NCBI RefSeq assembly: GCF_003182595.1
Contig: NZ_PDNZ01000001.1
Coordinates: 372,001-436,000, forward strand
Source: Prosthecochloris marina
GTDB taxonomy: Bacteria; Bacteroidota; Chlorobiia; Chlorobiales; Chlorobiaceae
Direction: 5' to 3'
DNA: 64,000 nt
Shown: one piece after another, positions 54,119 to 63,836 of the stretch
Numbering within the stretch: position 1 is the first letter of the stretch
Layout: the number at the start of each line of letters is the position of its first letter
Notes under the pieces: model-generated
Database searches by the model: none
The model's input: only the letters and a program-made list of their open reading frames with translations
What the model was told of the DNA's origin: nothing
Program-made: the position numbers and the translations under genes

Positions 54119-54147
54119 GTCAAAGGTCAAAATTCAAAAGTCAAAAA
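54119..54147. repeat. 29-base dispersed repeat, copy 2 (inverted)
   Basis: Exact reverse complement of 33111-33139. It begins 13 bases after the cfa stop codon. Confidence 0.65.
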
Positions 54148-54187
54148 CAATAAAGGACACCTCTATTTATCTATTCCGCGCCGTAGA

Positions 54188-54215
54188 GTCATGCCGGACG
54201 TAATCCGGCATCCAT
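54188..54215. repeat. REP-like palindrome
   Basis: ATGCCGGA and TCCGGCAT arms within GTCATGCCGGAC...ATCCA, of the same type as 23527-23553. Located between the convergent cfa and NamZ-like genes. Confidence 0.7.
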
Positions 54216-54302
54216 GCAACTATTACCCCTATTTTCCTCGCTCGAAATATCCCCTCTTCCTCTTCATTTTTGCCTTTAGCCCTTTGACTTTTTCCCCAAT
54301 TC

Positions 54303-55526
54303 CTATTCATAAATATGCCGGTCGGGATAGGCTTCCTCAAACACATGCACCTGCAACCTTGACGCAGCAAGAATCTCTTCAAGGGAGCGACCGGAAAGAA
54401 CCATCTTGCGGAAAAGCGGCCCTCCTGCAAGCTTATCGAAAAACTGACCGTTCGTATTCAGATCAAACAGCCCTGGATAGAGTTTCTGCAGAGACAATAC
54501 AATTGCTATACCGGTCCTGAAAGGCTCAAAAACAAGTCGATCGGTTACCTCCAGCCGAACACCACTGCAGCGTAGCCCTTGAAACTTTCCTGATGAAGGA
54601 ATAAACTGCACCGCCTGAAACGAAACTCCCGGCAGTTTGAAACGTTGAAGCTCTTTTTTGAGAAAATCTGCATTAATGAAAGGAGCCCCGAACTGCCTGA
54701 ACGGAAACTGCGTACCTCTTCCTTCACTGACATTGGTGCCTTCGAGAAATACCGTAGCAGGATAAACAAGCACTGTTTCAAGACCACGTATATTTGGTGA
54801 AGGGGATACAAAGCGCACTTCGGGATAATCATCCAGAAAACGTCGACGGTCATACCCTTCCATTGCAACCACCTGAAGGCGAAGGTCTGGATAGAACCGC
54901 TTTTTCAGGAAAAGAGCAATCTCACCGACCGTCATAGCATGAATAAAAGGGACTGGAACCATACCGACGAAAGAGACATAGTCCGAATCGAGCATGAAAC
55001 CACCGGCCGGAACCGGTCCAAGAGGGTTGGGACGATCAAGAACCATAAAGGAAACTCCGGCCTCCTGACAGGCTTCCATGGCATAACGCATTGTTGAAAT
55101 ATAGGTATAGCAGCGGGCCCCGACATCCTGGAGATTGAAAACAAGCACATCGACGCTACTTTTCAACAGCTCTACATCAGGCTTTTTTTGGGAACCGTAC
55201 AGTGAATAGACCTCGAGCTCGTTATCGAGCTTTTCATCTTTCACTCTCATGCCTGCAGCAACAACATTATGAAAGCCATGCTCCGGCGCCATAAGATATT
55301 TAAGGTCCAGGCCATGACGCAGAAAAACCCTGTAGTCAGGTTCCCCGTCAACAGTTATTCCAGCCTTGTTGGTAATGAGAGCAACTCTTTTTCCCTGTAG
55401 ATCACGGCAACGGTCGGCATCGAGCACATCGATGCCATACTGCAAAGACTGGGCATGAAGCGTCTGCGACACGCAAAGCGTACAGAAAAAAAACAGGAAA
55501 GCGATGTAAACATCTCTCAAACTCAT
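54303..55526 (-). CDS. NamZ-like exo-beta-N-acetylmuramidase (DUF1343), exported
   Basis: 407 aa from the ATG at 55526, which gives a signal peptide (MSLRDVYIAFLFFFCTLCVS, cleavage near LHA-QS). The frame is open 60 bases further upstream. Family blocks: GKRVALITNKAGITVDG, LMAPEHGFHNVVAAG, VFNLQDVGARCYTYISTM, MVLDRPNPLGP and EGTNVSEGRGTQFPF with acidic residues of the proposed active site. The family removes terminal MurNAc from peptidoglycan fragments during cell-wall recycling. Convergent with cfa across a REP-like spacer. Confidence 0.87.
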   Translation of the reverse strand: MSLRDVYIAFLFFFCTLCVSQTLHAQSLQYGIDVLDADRCRDLQGKRVALITNKAGITVDGEPDYRVFLRHGLDLKYLMAPEHGFHNVVAAGMRVKDEKLDNELEVYSLYGSQKKPDVELLKSSVDVLVFNLQDVGARCYTYISTMRYAMEACQEAGVSFMVLDRPNPLGPVPAGGFMLDSDYVSFVGMVPVPFIHAMTVGEIALFLKKRFYPDLRLQVVAMEGYDRRRFLDDYPEVRFVSPSPNIRGLETVLVYPATVFLEGTNVSEGRGTQFPFRQFGAPFINADFLKKELQRFKLPGVSFQAVQFIPSSGKFQGLRCSGVRLEVTDRLVFEPFRTGIAIVLSLQKLYPGLFDLNTNGQFFDKLAGGPLFRKMVLSGRSLEEILAASRLQVHVFEEAYPDRHIYE

Positions 55527-55644
55527 GAAAACAGTCCCCCAATACCGTTCGTTTGCAGAAAAAACCTCTGTATAGTCGGAACACACTGCCGAGTAACGGG
55601 AAAAATACCATCCGGCTGAAAGAGTTGAAAGAAAAACAGGTCAT

Positions 55645-55677
55645 AAAAAAAGCCGCGCAACATGGCGCGGCTTTTTC
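55645..55677 (-). terminator. Terminator downstream of tRNA-Met
   Basis: AAAAAGCCGCGC (55647-55658) and GCGCGGCTTTTT (55665-55676) form a 12-bp stem with a 6-base loop. Read on the minus strand it ends in a T run and lies just past the tRNA 3' end. Being symmetric, it may also serve the other strand. Confidence 0.8.
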
Positions 55678-55680
55678 TTG

Positions 55681-55753
<73 letters not shown>

Positions 55754-55800
55754 ATGTTTTAGTACCTTAATGTACAGAACTCTCTATTCAATTCAAAACA

Positions 55801-57909
55801 TTATTGTACATTTTTCCCATTTATTCCCGATCCGCTCACTTCAACAAGGTTCAATTTGCCATCGTTGCCTTCAACAGCGAGAATCATCCCCTGAGATAGT
55901 TCACCCCTGATCTTTCTTTCAGCAAGATTAGCAACGAGTACGACATTTTTCCCGATAATGGATTCAGGAGAATATGATTGCGCGACACCTGCAAGAACCT
56001 GGCGATTTTGTGAACCGACCTTCAACTGCAATTTGAGAAGCTTATCGGCTTTTTTCACTTTTTCACATGCTGTAACCGTGGCAACACGAAGATCGACACC
56101 GAGAAAATCATCGAAACTGATTTCCGGCTTGAAACACATACTCTTTTTCGCAGCCTCCTCTTTTCTCTCGACTTCGGCAAGCAGATGCTCAATCTTTTCA
56201 AGCTCAGGTGCAATATCTTTGTCCTCTATCTTTCTAAAAAGAATTTCAGACTGTTCCGACAAACGGTGACCTCGTTTCAACTGTGGTGATTTTGCCATAT
56301 CCCAGGAAGCATTGCCGTTCTTCAACGCATCATCGAGCGTTTCCGAAAAACCAAGCATGGTATAGATTCGGTTTGCGGTATGAGGAATAACAGGATACCA
56401 CGCAATCGAAAGAGTATAGCAGAGATTTACCGAGAGCGACATTGTCCGGGCAGCTGCATCCGGGTTTGTTTTCAATACTTTCCAGGGCTCGGAATCGGTC
56501 AGAAAACGGTTTGCAGCACGGGCTATCTGCATGGTAAGTGTTGCAACATCTCTGAAGCGAAACTCCTCGTAGGCTTTTTCAAGCCTGCCAAAACAGTCTT
56601 CCCAGTCAATACCGAGTGCCAACCAGTCTTCCATTGCACATTCGTACGGAACTTCACCATTGAACTTGGTATTGGTAAAATCAATAGAACGTTTGATGAA
56701 ATTTCCAAGCGTATCGGCAAGCTCTCCGTTGGTCCTGTTTTGAAAGTCCTGCCAACTGAAGTCACTGTCCTTGTTTTCGGGATAATTCATTGCAATGGTA
56801 TAACGCAACGTATCGGCCGGAAACTTGTCGAGAAATTCTCCGAGATATACCGCGTAGTTTCTCGACTTGGAGAACTTGCGCCCTTCGAAGTTCATAAATT
56901 CAGATGCCGGAACGTTATCGGCAAGAGAATACACATCTTTATCCCTCCCTTCATTCCATGCCATAAGAATGGCCGGGAACATAAGAGTATGAAAAACAAC
57001 ATTGTCCTTCCCGATAAAGTGAACGATCCGGCAATCGGGATTTTGCCAGTATTCACGCCACAACTCAGGTGTTCCGCGTTTTTCAGACCATTCACGGGTA
57101 AATGAAATATACCCGAGTACTGCATCGAACCAGACATACAGCACTTTACCCCTGGCCTCGTCATTGTCGACAGGAACAGGAACCCCCCAGTGAAGATCCC
57201 TTGTGATCGCTCTGTCAGCCAGCCCTTGTTTCAACCAAGTAGCGGTATAGTTCAGCACATTGGTGCGCCAATCCGCTGTATGGCTGTTTACATAGTCCTC
57301 AAGCTGCCCCTGAAACCTTCCGAGCGGAAAATACCAGTGCAATGTTTCACGCAACTCGGGAACCTCATCCGAGAGCTTGCTTCTGGGATCAATCAGTTCC
57401 CGTGGACTTAAATGAGTACCACATTGCTCACACTGGTCACCGTTTGCCTCCGGATAGCCACAGATCGGACAGGTTCCGGTTACATAACGGTCGGAAAGAA
57501 ACCTCTTTGTTTGTGGATCAAAGAAATGCCGCTCTTTCTTCTTGACAAAAATTTCCTTTGAGTTGATCTCCCGAAAAAACTCCTGCGCTGTCCGCAAATG
57601 CCCCTCGGATGATGTTCTGCCATAAAAGTCAAAGGAAATACCGCATCGTTCGAAGGCATCGAGATTCATGCTATGGTAACGGTCAACAACATCCTGAGGA
57701 GAAATGCCTTCTTTATCCGCAGTAATGGTAATGGGCACGCCATGCTCGTCAGAGCCACCTATATGGACGATATCTTCACCCTGCAGCCGCTTGAAACGAA
57801 CATAAATATCTGCAGGCAGATAAACGCCCGCCAAATGACCAAGATGCACAGGACCGTTTGCATATGGAAGAGCCGTCGTGACAAGCGTTCGCTTTAAATG
57901 GTTGTTCAT
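55801..57909 (-). CDS. metG: Methionyl-tRNA synthetase
   Basis: 702 aa. Class I catalytic motifs: HIGH box as HLGHLAGVYLPAD and KMSKS box as GRKFSKSRN. A zinc knuckle CPICGYPEANGDQCEQC lies in the connective peptide. GGSDEHGVPITITADKEG and DNVVFHTLMFPAILMAW are conserved. The C-terminal 100 residues (FDDFLGVDLRVATVTACEKV and onward) form the EMAP/Trbp111-like tRNA-binding domain. It charges tRNA-Met and tRNA-fMet; an initiator tRNA gene lies directly downstream. Upstream ricT ends 21 bases before its start. Confidence 0.96.
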   Translation of the reverse strand: MNNHLKRTLVTTALPYANGPVHLGHLAGVYLPADIYVRFKRLQGEDIVHIGGSDEHGVPITITADKEGISPQDVVDRYHSMNLDAFERCGISFDFYGRTSSEGHLRTAQEFFREINSKEIFVKKKERHFFDPQTKRFLSDRYVTGTCPICGYPEANGDQCEQCGTHLSPRELIDPRSKLSDEVPELRETLHWYFPLGRFQGQLEDYVNSHTADWRTNVLNYTATWLKQGLADRAITRDLHWGVPVPVDNDEARGKVLYVWFDAVLGYISFTREWSEKRGTPELWREYWQNPDCRIVHFIGKDNVVFHTLMFPAILMAWNEGRDKDVYSLADNVPASEFMNFEGRKFSKSRNYAVYLGEFLDKFPADTLRYTIAMNYPENKDSDFSWQDFQNRTNGELADTLGNFIKRSIDFTNTKFNGEVPYECAMEDWLALGIDWEDCFGRLEKAYEEFRFRDVATLTMQIARAANRFLTDSEPWKVLKTNPDAAARTMSLSVNLCYTLSIAWYPVIPHTANRIYTMLGFSETLDDALKNGNASWDMAKSPQLKRGHRLSEQSEILFRKIEDKDIAPELEKIEHLLAEVERKEEAAKKSMCFKPEISFDDFLGVDLRVATVTACEKVKKADKLLKLQLKVGSQNRQVLAGVAQSYSPESIIGKNVVLVANLAERKIRGELSQGMILAVEGNDGKLNLVEVSGSGINGKNVQ

Positions 57910-57930
57910 AAAAAAAACTTGGATTCAAAC

Positions 57931-58899
57931 TTACTTCTTGACAAACATCGATGTAAACTCCTTCAACGATATCAGCACCTCTTTTCCGTCTGCAGGATAG
58001 CGAAGGATAATTTCCTTTTTTGCTGGATTGATACTTTCAATGATTGCCGTACCGTCAGCTGTTGTGACCCTACTTCCCAGCGGAGGATAATTGTCAGAAC
58101 TTCTGTTCTTCGAGCATTTTTCATTTTTCGAATAACCCAGACAACACTTCGGACGGTTACACTGGCCGATAACATTATGGGCATGGTTGTCACCGTGGGA
58201 ATATTCGGAAGCCTGCTGTTTTTCGGCAAAAGGATTTGCATGAATTTTCTGTATCCAGCTGGAACAGCACAAAACACAGCCACAGGCACCAAAGCTGTTA
58301 GCTCTGCGGGCTTCCTCTCGTGTAGTGATCTGAACCATTTGAATCCTTGCCTTGAATTCACTGGCAAGATCTCTTACAAGAGCACGGAAATCAACCCTGT
58401 GTGTCGCCGTATAAAAAACCGTCACTTTTTGCTGATCCAGTCGTAACTCTACGTCAACCAGCTTCATATCAAGCCCGTGTCCCTTGATTTTCGACAAACA
58501 CACATCACGAATCTCAGGTTCCCGCTTTCGAACCAGGCGGAATTGCTCGGTATCACTCTCCTCCGCAAAACGGATGATCGTATCCAGCTTGTCTTTTTTT
58601 TCATCGAAGCCTTTCAGCTTCATTTTTTTGGCTGCAATGACCCCTGTCGAATAAACAATCCCATAGTCATGTCCTCCATCCGCCTCTACTATAACCGCTT
58701 TGCCGACTTCCGGCTTCTCGTCAGTAGGGTTTACATAAAATTCACGACGGCAACATTTGAGTTCAACTTCACATATGTTGCCACCCTCCTCATCGACATC
58801 GTTGTATAGCTGCTCGATCTCACGATGCAACATCCGAGAAAGATGTAACCGCACCCTGGCATAGTCACCTAACGTACAGCTGCATATTACATTACTCAT
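57931..58899 (-). CDS. ricT: PSP1 domain protein RicT (YaaT) family
   Basis: 322 aa. The PSP1 C-terminal domain contains VFYTATHRVDFRALVRDLASEFKARIQM and IGQCNRPKCCLGYSKNEKC. The cysteine-rich ACGCVLCCSSWIQ and CNRPKCC are the positions that carry iron-sulfur ligands in the Bacillus Y-complex protein RicT. That complex affects RNA processing; the role in this phylum is not known. Placed directly upstream of metG (21 bases), a common arrangement. Long C-terminal extension typical of Bacteroidota/Chlorobi members. Confidence 0.87.
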   Translation of the reverse strand: MSNVICSCTLGDYARVRLHLSRMLHREIEQLYNDVDEEGGNICEVELKCCRREFYVNPTDEKPEVGKAVIVEADGGHDYGIVYSTGVIAAKKMKLKGFDEKKDKLDTIIRFAEESDTEQFRLVRKREPEIRDVCLSKIKGHGLDMKLVDVELRLDQQKVTVFYTATHRVDFRALVRDLASEFKARIQMVQITTREEARRANSFGACGCVLCCSSWIQKIHANPFAEKQQASEYSHGDNHAHNVIGQCNRPKCCLGYSKNEKCSKNRSSDNYPPLGSRVTTADGTAIIESINPAKKEIILRYPADGKEVLISLKEFTSMFVKK

Positions 58900-59039
58900 A
58901 GTAGTTCAACTTTTTTTCCGGGTTGTTTGCCCATTCTCCTGTTAATATGCCATTTGACAACCCAATACCTTCCTGTCCCGTGTACTCCTTATGTAGCTGT
59001 TGCCAACTGGAAACACAGCCAACCGATCGCCATTTACCA

Positions 59040-59801
59040 TTACCCTCTCAATCCGACAAGTCTCCTTAATCGATCTACTTTTATGTTTATAGATTCAGTT
59101 CCTTTAACTAAAATCGGCAAATCATCGATATCTCCGGCAATTATTTTCTCTTTCAGCAATGAAAGATGCCTGGCGGTACTATCCTGCATATGATCTGTCA
59201 AAGCCTTATGACCGAAATAATCATTCGGCCCGATAAGTTCCGGCGTATTAAATGAAAGGAATAAATCGGGTCTCTGGTCCTCAAGATATTCAATCCGGCT
59301 AACAACTGAAACCAGATATATTTTTTTGGTTTTCTGAAGTACACGCGAAGCAATCGAAGAGGTACCGTTAAAAAAAAGAACGGGTCGCTTGTCAACATGT
59401 TCGATCAGTCCCTGCGGAAAAACCCACAAGGCGTTCTGCCTGTTACTTTTCTGCGTAAGACGTTCCGCAGCATAATCAAGAGTATAAACGGCGCTTCTCG
59501 GGTTGGAGCGATCGATGGAAAAAGCACCCAGGCGGGTAAAAAAACGATGTTTGACGAGCTGTTGATATTCGATAATGATATAGAGATTCTGACTGAAAAA
59601 CTCTTCAGTACAAAGCTGTGACCAAAACCCGTCCCACCAGTAAGCATGATTGCAGTAAAAAATAACCGGATAATGAGCCTGCATGCCGAGGGTTTCTGGC
59701 GGAACCGAAACCCTCACAGCATGAAAATGCCTTTTGAACTGCCGCCGGGAGTACCAGCCAAACCATTTGGTATACGCTCTGCTTCGACGGACTGTCAACA
59801 T
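59040..59801 (-). CDS. PlsC-like acyltransferase
   Basis: 253 aa. The acyltransferase motif NHX4D is NHAYWWDG (residues about 50-57). The second block reads FPQGLIEH instead of the usual FPEGTRS. SIDRSNPRSAV lies between them. No strong membrane helix. It should transfer an acyl chain to a glycerolipid or a hydroxylated isoprenoid. In green sulfur bacteria an acyltransferase of this fold (CruD) acylates chlorobactene glucoside; whether this is it cannot be told by eye. It starts 6 bases after the aspartate aminotransferase stop, so the two are cotranscribed. Confidence 0.75.
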   Translation of the reverse strand: MLTVRRSRAYTKWFGWYSRRQFKRHFHAVRVSVPPETLGMQAHYPVIFYCNHAYWWDGFWSQLCTEEFFSQNLYIIIEYQQLVKHRFFTRLGAFSIDRSNPRSAVYTLDYAAERLTQKSNRQNALWVFPQGLIEHVDKRPVLFFNGTSSIASRVLQKTKKIYLVSVVSRIEYLEDQRPDLFLSFNTPELIGPNDYFGHKALTDHMQDSTARHLSLLKEKIIAGDIDDLPILVKGTESINIKVDRLRRLVGLRG

Positions 59802-59807
59802 GAAGTG

Positions 59808-61016
59808 TTACTCAAACGCTTTGCTGATCCTGCCAACAGCCTCTTCGAGCTCACCGATCGAAGCTGCATACGATAACCGAAGGTTTTCAGGAGCCCCGAA
59901 AGCCTCACCAGGCACTGTTGCGACATAATGATCAACAAGAAGATATTCCGCCACGTCTGCCGAACTGTTCATCTCTTTTCCACCGAACGATTTTCCCAGC
60001 AAACCTGCGATTGAAGGAAAAATATAAAAAGCCCCATCCGGAAGTGTTGCGGTTATTCCCGGAATCTCATTGAGGGCTTTATACATATAATCCCGGCGCT
60101 TCTCAAACTCCAGCCTCCGTTCTTCAATAATCCGCTGGTCGCCGGTAAGCGCGGCAACGGCTGCTTTCTGTGCAATCGAATTGGCATTCGAAGTGGTTTG
60201 GGACTGTATTTTTCCACAAGCATCGATCAACCATTTCGGCCCTGCAAGAAAACCGATGCGCCACCCGGTCATTGAATAGGTCTTCGACACACCGTTGCTG
60301 ATTATAACCCAATCACGCATTCCGGAAACCCTTGCAGGAGAAAACGGCGTGACCGGCCCGTAAACAATCTGGTCATACATTTCGTCGGAAATCACAAAAA
60401 TCTCACGACCTTCCAGTACCGCCATCAACGCCCTGACCTCATTTTCCGAATACACGGCACCTGACGGATTCGAAGGAGAATTAAGTATCAGCACTTTCGT
60501 TCGTTCGGTAATAGCAGCTTCGAGTTGCTCCGGCTTCATTTTGTAACCGGAATCGATCGTAGTGGGGACAATAACCGGCTCAGCCCCAGAAAGCCTGACC
60601 ATCTCGGGAAAACTCACCCAGAAAGGTGCAGGAATGATAACCTCATCCCCCTCTTCACACAATGCAAGAAGTGTGTTCGCCAAGGTCTGCTTACCCCCAT
60701 TGCTGACTATAATCTGATCCGGAGTAACGTCGAGACCGTTGTCCCGTTTGAACTTCTCAACGATAGCCTTTTTAAGTTCGGGAATACCGGCATTGGCCGT
60801 ATAACGCGTAAATCCGGCTTTTATAGCATCGATACCCGCCTCTGCCACAAAATCAGGCGTAGGAAAATCGGGCTCACCAGCAGACAAGCTGATAATATCT
60901 TTGCCTTCAGCCTTCATTTGTTTTGCAAGTCCGCTTATTTTCATGGTTTGCGATTCCTGCATACTCAAAACCCGACGGGTGAGATATCGTTCTTCAGGCA
61001 AACTGTTTATACTCAT
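59808..61016 (-). CDS. aspC: Aspartate aminotransferase-type PLP enzyme (class I/II)
   Basis: 402 aa. Fold-type I aminotransferase with [45 protein letters not shown] (Asp and Tyr contacting PLP), the PLP-lysine block [17 protein letters not shown], and the C-terminal Arg in [10 protein letters not shown]. It most resembles subgroup I-gamma aspartate/prephenate aminotransferases. Those use aspartate or glutamate as donor; prephenate as acceptor is possible. 53 bases after coaD on the other side. Symbol given at family level. Confidence 0.88.
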   Translation of the reverse strand: MSINSLPEERYLTRRVLSMQESQTMKISGLAKQMKAEGKDIISLSAGEPDFPTPDFVAEAGIDAIKAGFTRYTANAGIPELKKAIVEKFKRDNGLDVTPDQIIVSNGGKQTLANTLLALCEEGDEVIIPAPFWVSFPEMVRLSGAEPVIVPTTIDSGYKMKPEQLEAAITERTKVLILNSPSNPSGAVYSENEVRALMAVLEGREIFVISDEMYDQIVYGPVTPFSPARVSGMRDWVIISNGVSKTYSMTGWRIGFLAGPKWLIDACGKIQSQTTSNANSIAQKAAVAALTGDQRIIEERRLEFEKRRDYMYKALNEIPGITATLPDGAFYIFPSIAGLLGKSFGGKEMNSSADVAEYLLVDHYVATVPGEAFGAPENLRLSYAASIGELEEAVGRISKAFE

Positions 61017-61069
61017 AACATGAAAGATTATACATTTGAAAGTTCGAAAAACACCAGCAAAATCCTGTA

Positions 61070-61564
61070 TCAGGTATTATGTTCCTCAAATTTTTTCTGT
61101 AGCATCGTCAATACGTGAGGATGAACGAATTTGCTTACATCCCCTCCAAGTAAGGAAACCTCTCTGATAATTGAAGAAGCCACATACGTATAGTTGACAT
61201 TAGGCATAAGAAAAACCGTAGTAACTTCGGGATTCAAATGCCTGTTGAGAAGCGACATCTGAAACTCGTACTCAAAGTCCTTTACCTGACGTACACCGCG
61301 GACTATCGCGGCTGCACCGGCTGCATGTGCATATTCAGCAAGAAGGCCACCATGCAACACTTCCACTGTTGTTCCGGGAAGAGTTTCCGTGACAGTTTCA
61401 ATCATCTCAGAGCGCTCTTCGACCGAAAAAAGAGTTTTTTTCGAACTGTTTTCCGCAATAACAACGATAACCTGCTCGAAAATCGTCAGCGCCCGCTCAA
61501 GCACGTCCAGATGACCATTCGTAAAAGGGTCGAAAGTACCTGGGTAAATAGCAAGCTTTTTCAT
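61070..61564 (-). CDS. coaD: Phosphopantetheine adenylyltransferase CoaD
   Basis: 164 aa from the ATG at 61564, fixed by an AGGAGAA ribosome site; the frame opens 33 bases earlier. Motifs: [21 protein letters not shown] (TxGH nucleotidyl-transfer motif), [24 protein letters not shown], and [24 protein letters not shown]. Penultimate step of coenzyme A synthesis. Follows rsmD by 59 bases on the same strand. Confidence 0.95.
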   Translation of the reverse strand: MKKLAIYPGTFDPFTNGHLDVLERALTIFEQVIVVIAENSSKKTLFSVEERSEMIETVTETLPGTTVEVLHGGLLAEYAHAAGAAAIVRGVRQVKDFEYEFQMSLLNRHLNPEVTTVFLMPNVNYTYVASSIIREVSLLGGDVSKFVHPHVLTMLQKKFEEHNT

Positions 61565-61623
61565 AAAATGTTCTCCTGGATGTGCCCGGCCAGTCATTCA
61601 GTCCGGGGCGATAGACTTAGGAA

Positions 61624-62157
61624 TTAGGAAAAAAAAGAAACTCTCGTCATCCCGTAATCTTTATGAAAAGCATACTGTGGTTCATCTTCAAAACTGTGAC
61701 GATTACTGTGTTCAACAAGCAGAACGCCGTTTTCCGTAACCAGGCCACGGTTGAAAATCTCCCGAATCAGGCCTCTGTAATCTTTCCAGTTGTAAGGTGG
61801 GTCACAAAAAACAAGATCATAAGTGTTTTTTTCGGTCTTAACGAACCGAACAACCTCTTTTTTGACGATCCTCACCTCTGATGCTATCCCCAGTTCACTC
61901 GCAGTTTCCCGCAATGACGTCAAAGACTGAACACTGCTATCAACAAAACAAACCTCTCCGGCACCACGGCTCAATGCTTCATAACCAAGTGAACCAAAAC
62001 CGGCAAAAAGATCGAGGACCTTAATCCCTGCAAGATCCATCCGTACGGAAAGTATATCGAACAGAGATTTTTTCACCCTGCTGCTGCAGGGACGGATAGA
62101 ACCGGTTGTGCTACGCTGCAGTTTTTTCCCCTTGTATCTGCCTGACTGTATCTGCAC
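61624..62157 (-). CDS. rsmD: 16S rRNA (guanine966-N2)-methyltransferase RsmD
   Basis: 177 aa. The N-terminal SGRYKGKKLQ and STTGSIRPCSSRVKKSLFDIL block is specific to RsmD. Motif I is VLDLFAGFGSLGYEALSRGA, and the catalytic NPPY-type motif is LVFCDPPYNWKDY. It methylates G966 of 16S rRNA. It lies 9 bases downstream of the transketolase half gene and upstream of coaD, the rsmD-coaD order found in many bacteria. Confidence 0.94.
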   Translation of the reverse strand: MQIQSGRYKGKKLQRSTTGSIRPCSSRVKKSLFDILSVRMDLAGIKVLDLFAGFGSLGYEALSRGAGEVCFVDSSVQSLTSLRETASELGIASEVRIVKKEVVRFVKTEKNTYDLVFCDPPYNWKDYRGLIREIFNRGLVTENGVLLVEHSNRHSFEDEPQYAFHKDYGMTRVSFFS

Positions 62158-62166
62158 CCTTGGGGT

Positions 62167-63078
62167 TTAAAAATCACCGAAAGACGTTTCTCCCAATATT
62201 TCAAGAGCTTGCTCACACTGCTCCGGAGAAGGAGGTTTACCATGCCAATTCGTATTATCCGGCATAGTGCCTTCAAAAAAAGGAACACCTTTACCCATAA
62301 CCGTAACGGCAAGAATAACCGCTGGTTTTACCCTCTCTTTTTTTTCCCGGACTTTTTTTGTTACAGCAACAATATCCTCGATATCATTGCCGTCACACTG
62401 ATGAACATCCCAGCCAAAGGATCTCCATTTTTCGGTAAAAGGCTCGATATTCATAACATCGCTAACCTCTCCATCGATTTGCTGATTATTGTAATCGACA
62501 ATACCGACAAGATTACCAAGCCCGTAATGCGCAGCACTCATCGCAGCCTCCCATATCTGGCCTTCCTGACACTCACCATCCCCCATGAGGCAGAACACAT
62601 CCCCGGAACACCCGTCCATACGCTTTCCCAGAGCCGCGCCGACAGCAGCTGAAAGCCCCTGTCCAAGAGAACCTGAAGCCATATGTATTCCCGGCAAGCC
62701 TGCTTCTGAAGCAGGATGCCCCTGAAGATAGCTGTTGATCTGACGTAACGAATGAAGTTCTTCAAGCTGAAAATAACCACTCCTGGCGAGAACACTATAC
62801 CATACAGGAACAATATGGCCGTTTGAAAGAAAAAGCATATCCATGTCAGCGGTTTTGCCGGAATCATGCGGGTCATACCGCATGATTTTGAAATACAGAG
62901 AGGTAAAAACATCCGCCATGCCCAACGAGCCCCCTGTATGACCCGATGCCGCCTTGGTGAGCATACGCACGACGTCCCGCCGCACCTGACAGGCCATTTC
63001 CTTCAGTTCCCCAATTGATTCCAGCGTGACAACCTGTCCTTTTTTATCTGCAGGATAAGGCTTGATATTTTTTGCCAT
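62167..63078 (-). CDS. Transketolase, N-terminal (TPP-binding) subunit
   Basis: 303 aa. Only the first half of a transketolase is encoded: MLTKAASGHTGGSLGMADVFTSLYF, FLSNGHIVPVWYSVLARSGYF, and the TPP motif CLMGDGECQEGQIWEAAMSAAHYGL through IVDYNNQQIDG. The pyrimidine-binding half, usually an adjacent gene in split transketolases, is not next to it: rsmD follows after 9 bases and dedA precedes. The partner must be encoded elsewhere. Pathway: pentose phosphate and Calvin-type sugar rearrangements. Confidence 0.9.
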   Translation of the reverse strand: MAKNIKPYPADKKGQVVTLESIGELKEMACQVRRDVVRMLTKAASGHTGGSLGMADVFTSLYFKIMRYDPHDSGKTADMDMLFLSNGHIVPVWYSVLARSGYFQLEELHSLRQINSYLQGHPASEAGLPGIHMASGSLGQGLSAAVGAALGKRMDGCSGDVFCLMGDGECQEGQIWEAAMSAAHYGLGNLVGIVDYNNQQIDGEVSDVMNIEPFTEKWRSFGWDVHQCDGNDIEDIVAVTKKVREKKERVKPAVILAVTVMGKGVPFFEGTMPDNTNWHGKPPSPEQCEQALEILGETSFGDF

Positions 63079-63162
63079 TACTGTGGTTCCGTACTTCTTG
63101 AATAGTTATGGTTTACGATGCGAAATGTAAAGGTACGTGCAAAGGTATAAAAATCCAACAAC

Positions 63163-63810
63163 CTATATGCGCCCCTTTTTTCCCCGCCCTTTCAGATACC
63201 TGAAAAGAGCAACAAACACAACAACAAGAAAAACAAGGGTGAGGGGTATGCTGTACACCGCCATATACGCTCCGATCCACTGCCAGTTTTCACCCAAAAG
63301 ATATCCTCCACGGAGCAGAAGTACGTACCAAACGATTGAACTTGCGAGGGCTGCTGCACAAACCCCCGTCACGTTAAGATGCAGGAACCCCGACATCACC
63401 GATATGACCGCACGGTAACCGAAAAGGAACCGGTTGATCAAAACGGCAAAATAACCGTGCGTCGAAAAGCGCTGTCGAGCTGCTTCCATCTGATCAGGAG
63501 GAAACATTTTGTGAATTGCTTTTACCAGGCCATGCCTGACCCTGCTCTCCCCCGGAGCATATATCCTGAGTCCGATCTTTCGGCTGACAAGAAACATCAG
63601 CATGAAACCCAGGGTTGACCCGGCCGATGCAAAAGCAACGGACAACCAGAAATCAATATCACTGGAGAACGTAAGATAACCGACAAACGCTACGGGCACA
63701 TCCCCCGGAATCGGGGGCACGACGTTCTCCAGAAAAGATATGAAAAACAGGAAAATGTATATCGCAACAGGATCTGCGGACCGAAGATATTCTACAATAC
63801 TTTCGAGCAT
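63163..63810 (-). CDS. DedA family membrane protein
   Basis: 215 aa. Five or so hydrophobic segments. Family features are ENVVPPIPGDVPVAFVGYLTF near residue 28, GYFAVLINRFLFGYRAVISVMSGFLHL (the conserved FxRF/GxR region), and a basic C-terminus (LKGRGKKG). DedA/Tvp38 proteins act in lipid carrier recycling and membrane homeostasis. Between purC and the transketolase half gene, all on the minus strand. Confidence 0.9.
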   Translation of the reverse strand: MLESIVEYLRSADPVAIYIFLFFISFLENVVPPIPGDVPVAFVGYLTFSSDIDFWLSVAFASAGSTLGFMLMFLVSRKIGLRIYAPGESRVRHGLVKAIHKMFPPDQMEAARQRFSTHGYFAVLINRFLFGYRAVISVMSGFLHLNVTGVCAAALASSIVWYVLLLRGGYLLGENWQWIGAYMAVYSIPLTLVFLVVVFVALFRYLKGRGKKGRI

Positions 63811-63836
63811 TTGGTTCCAAGGTTCCTGACCGGAAA

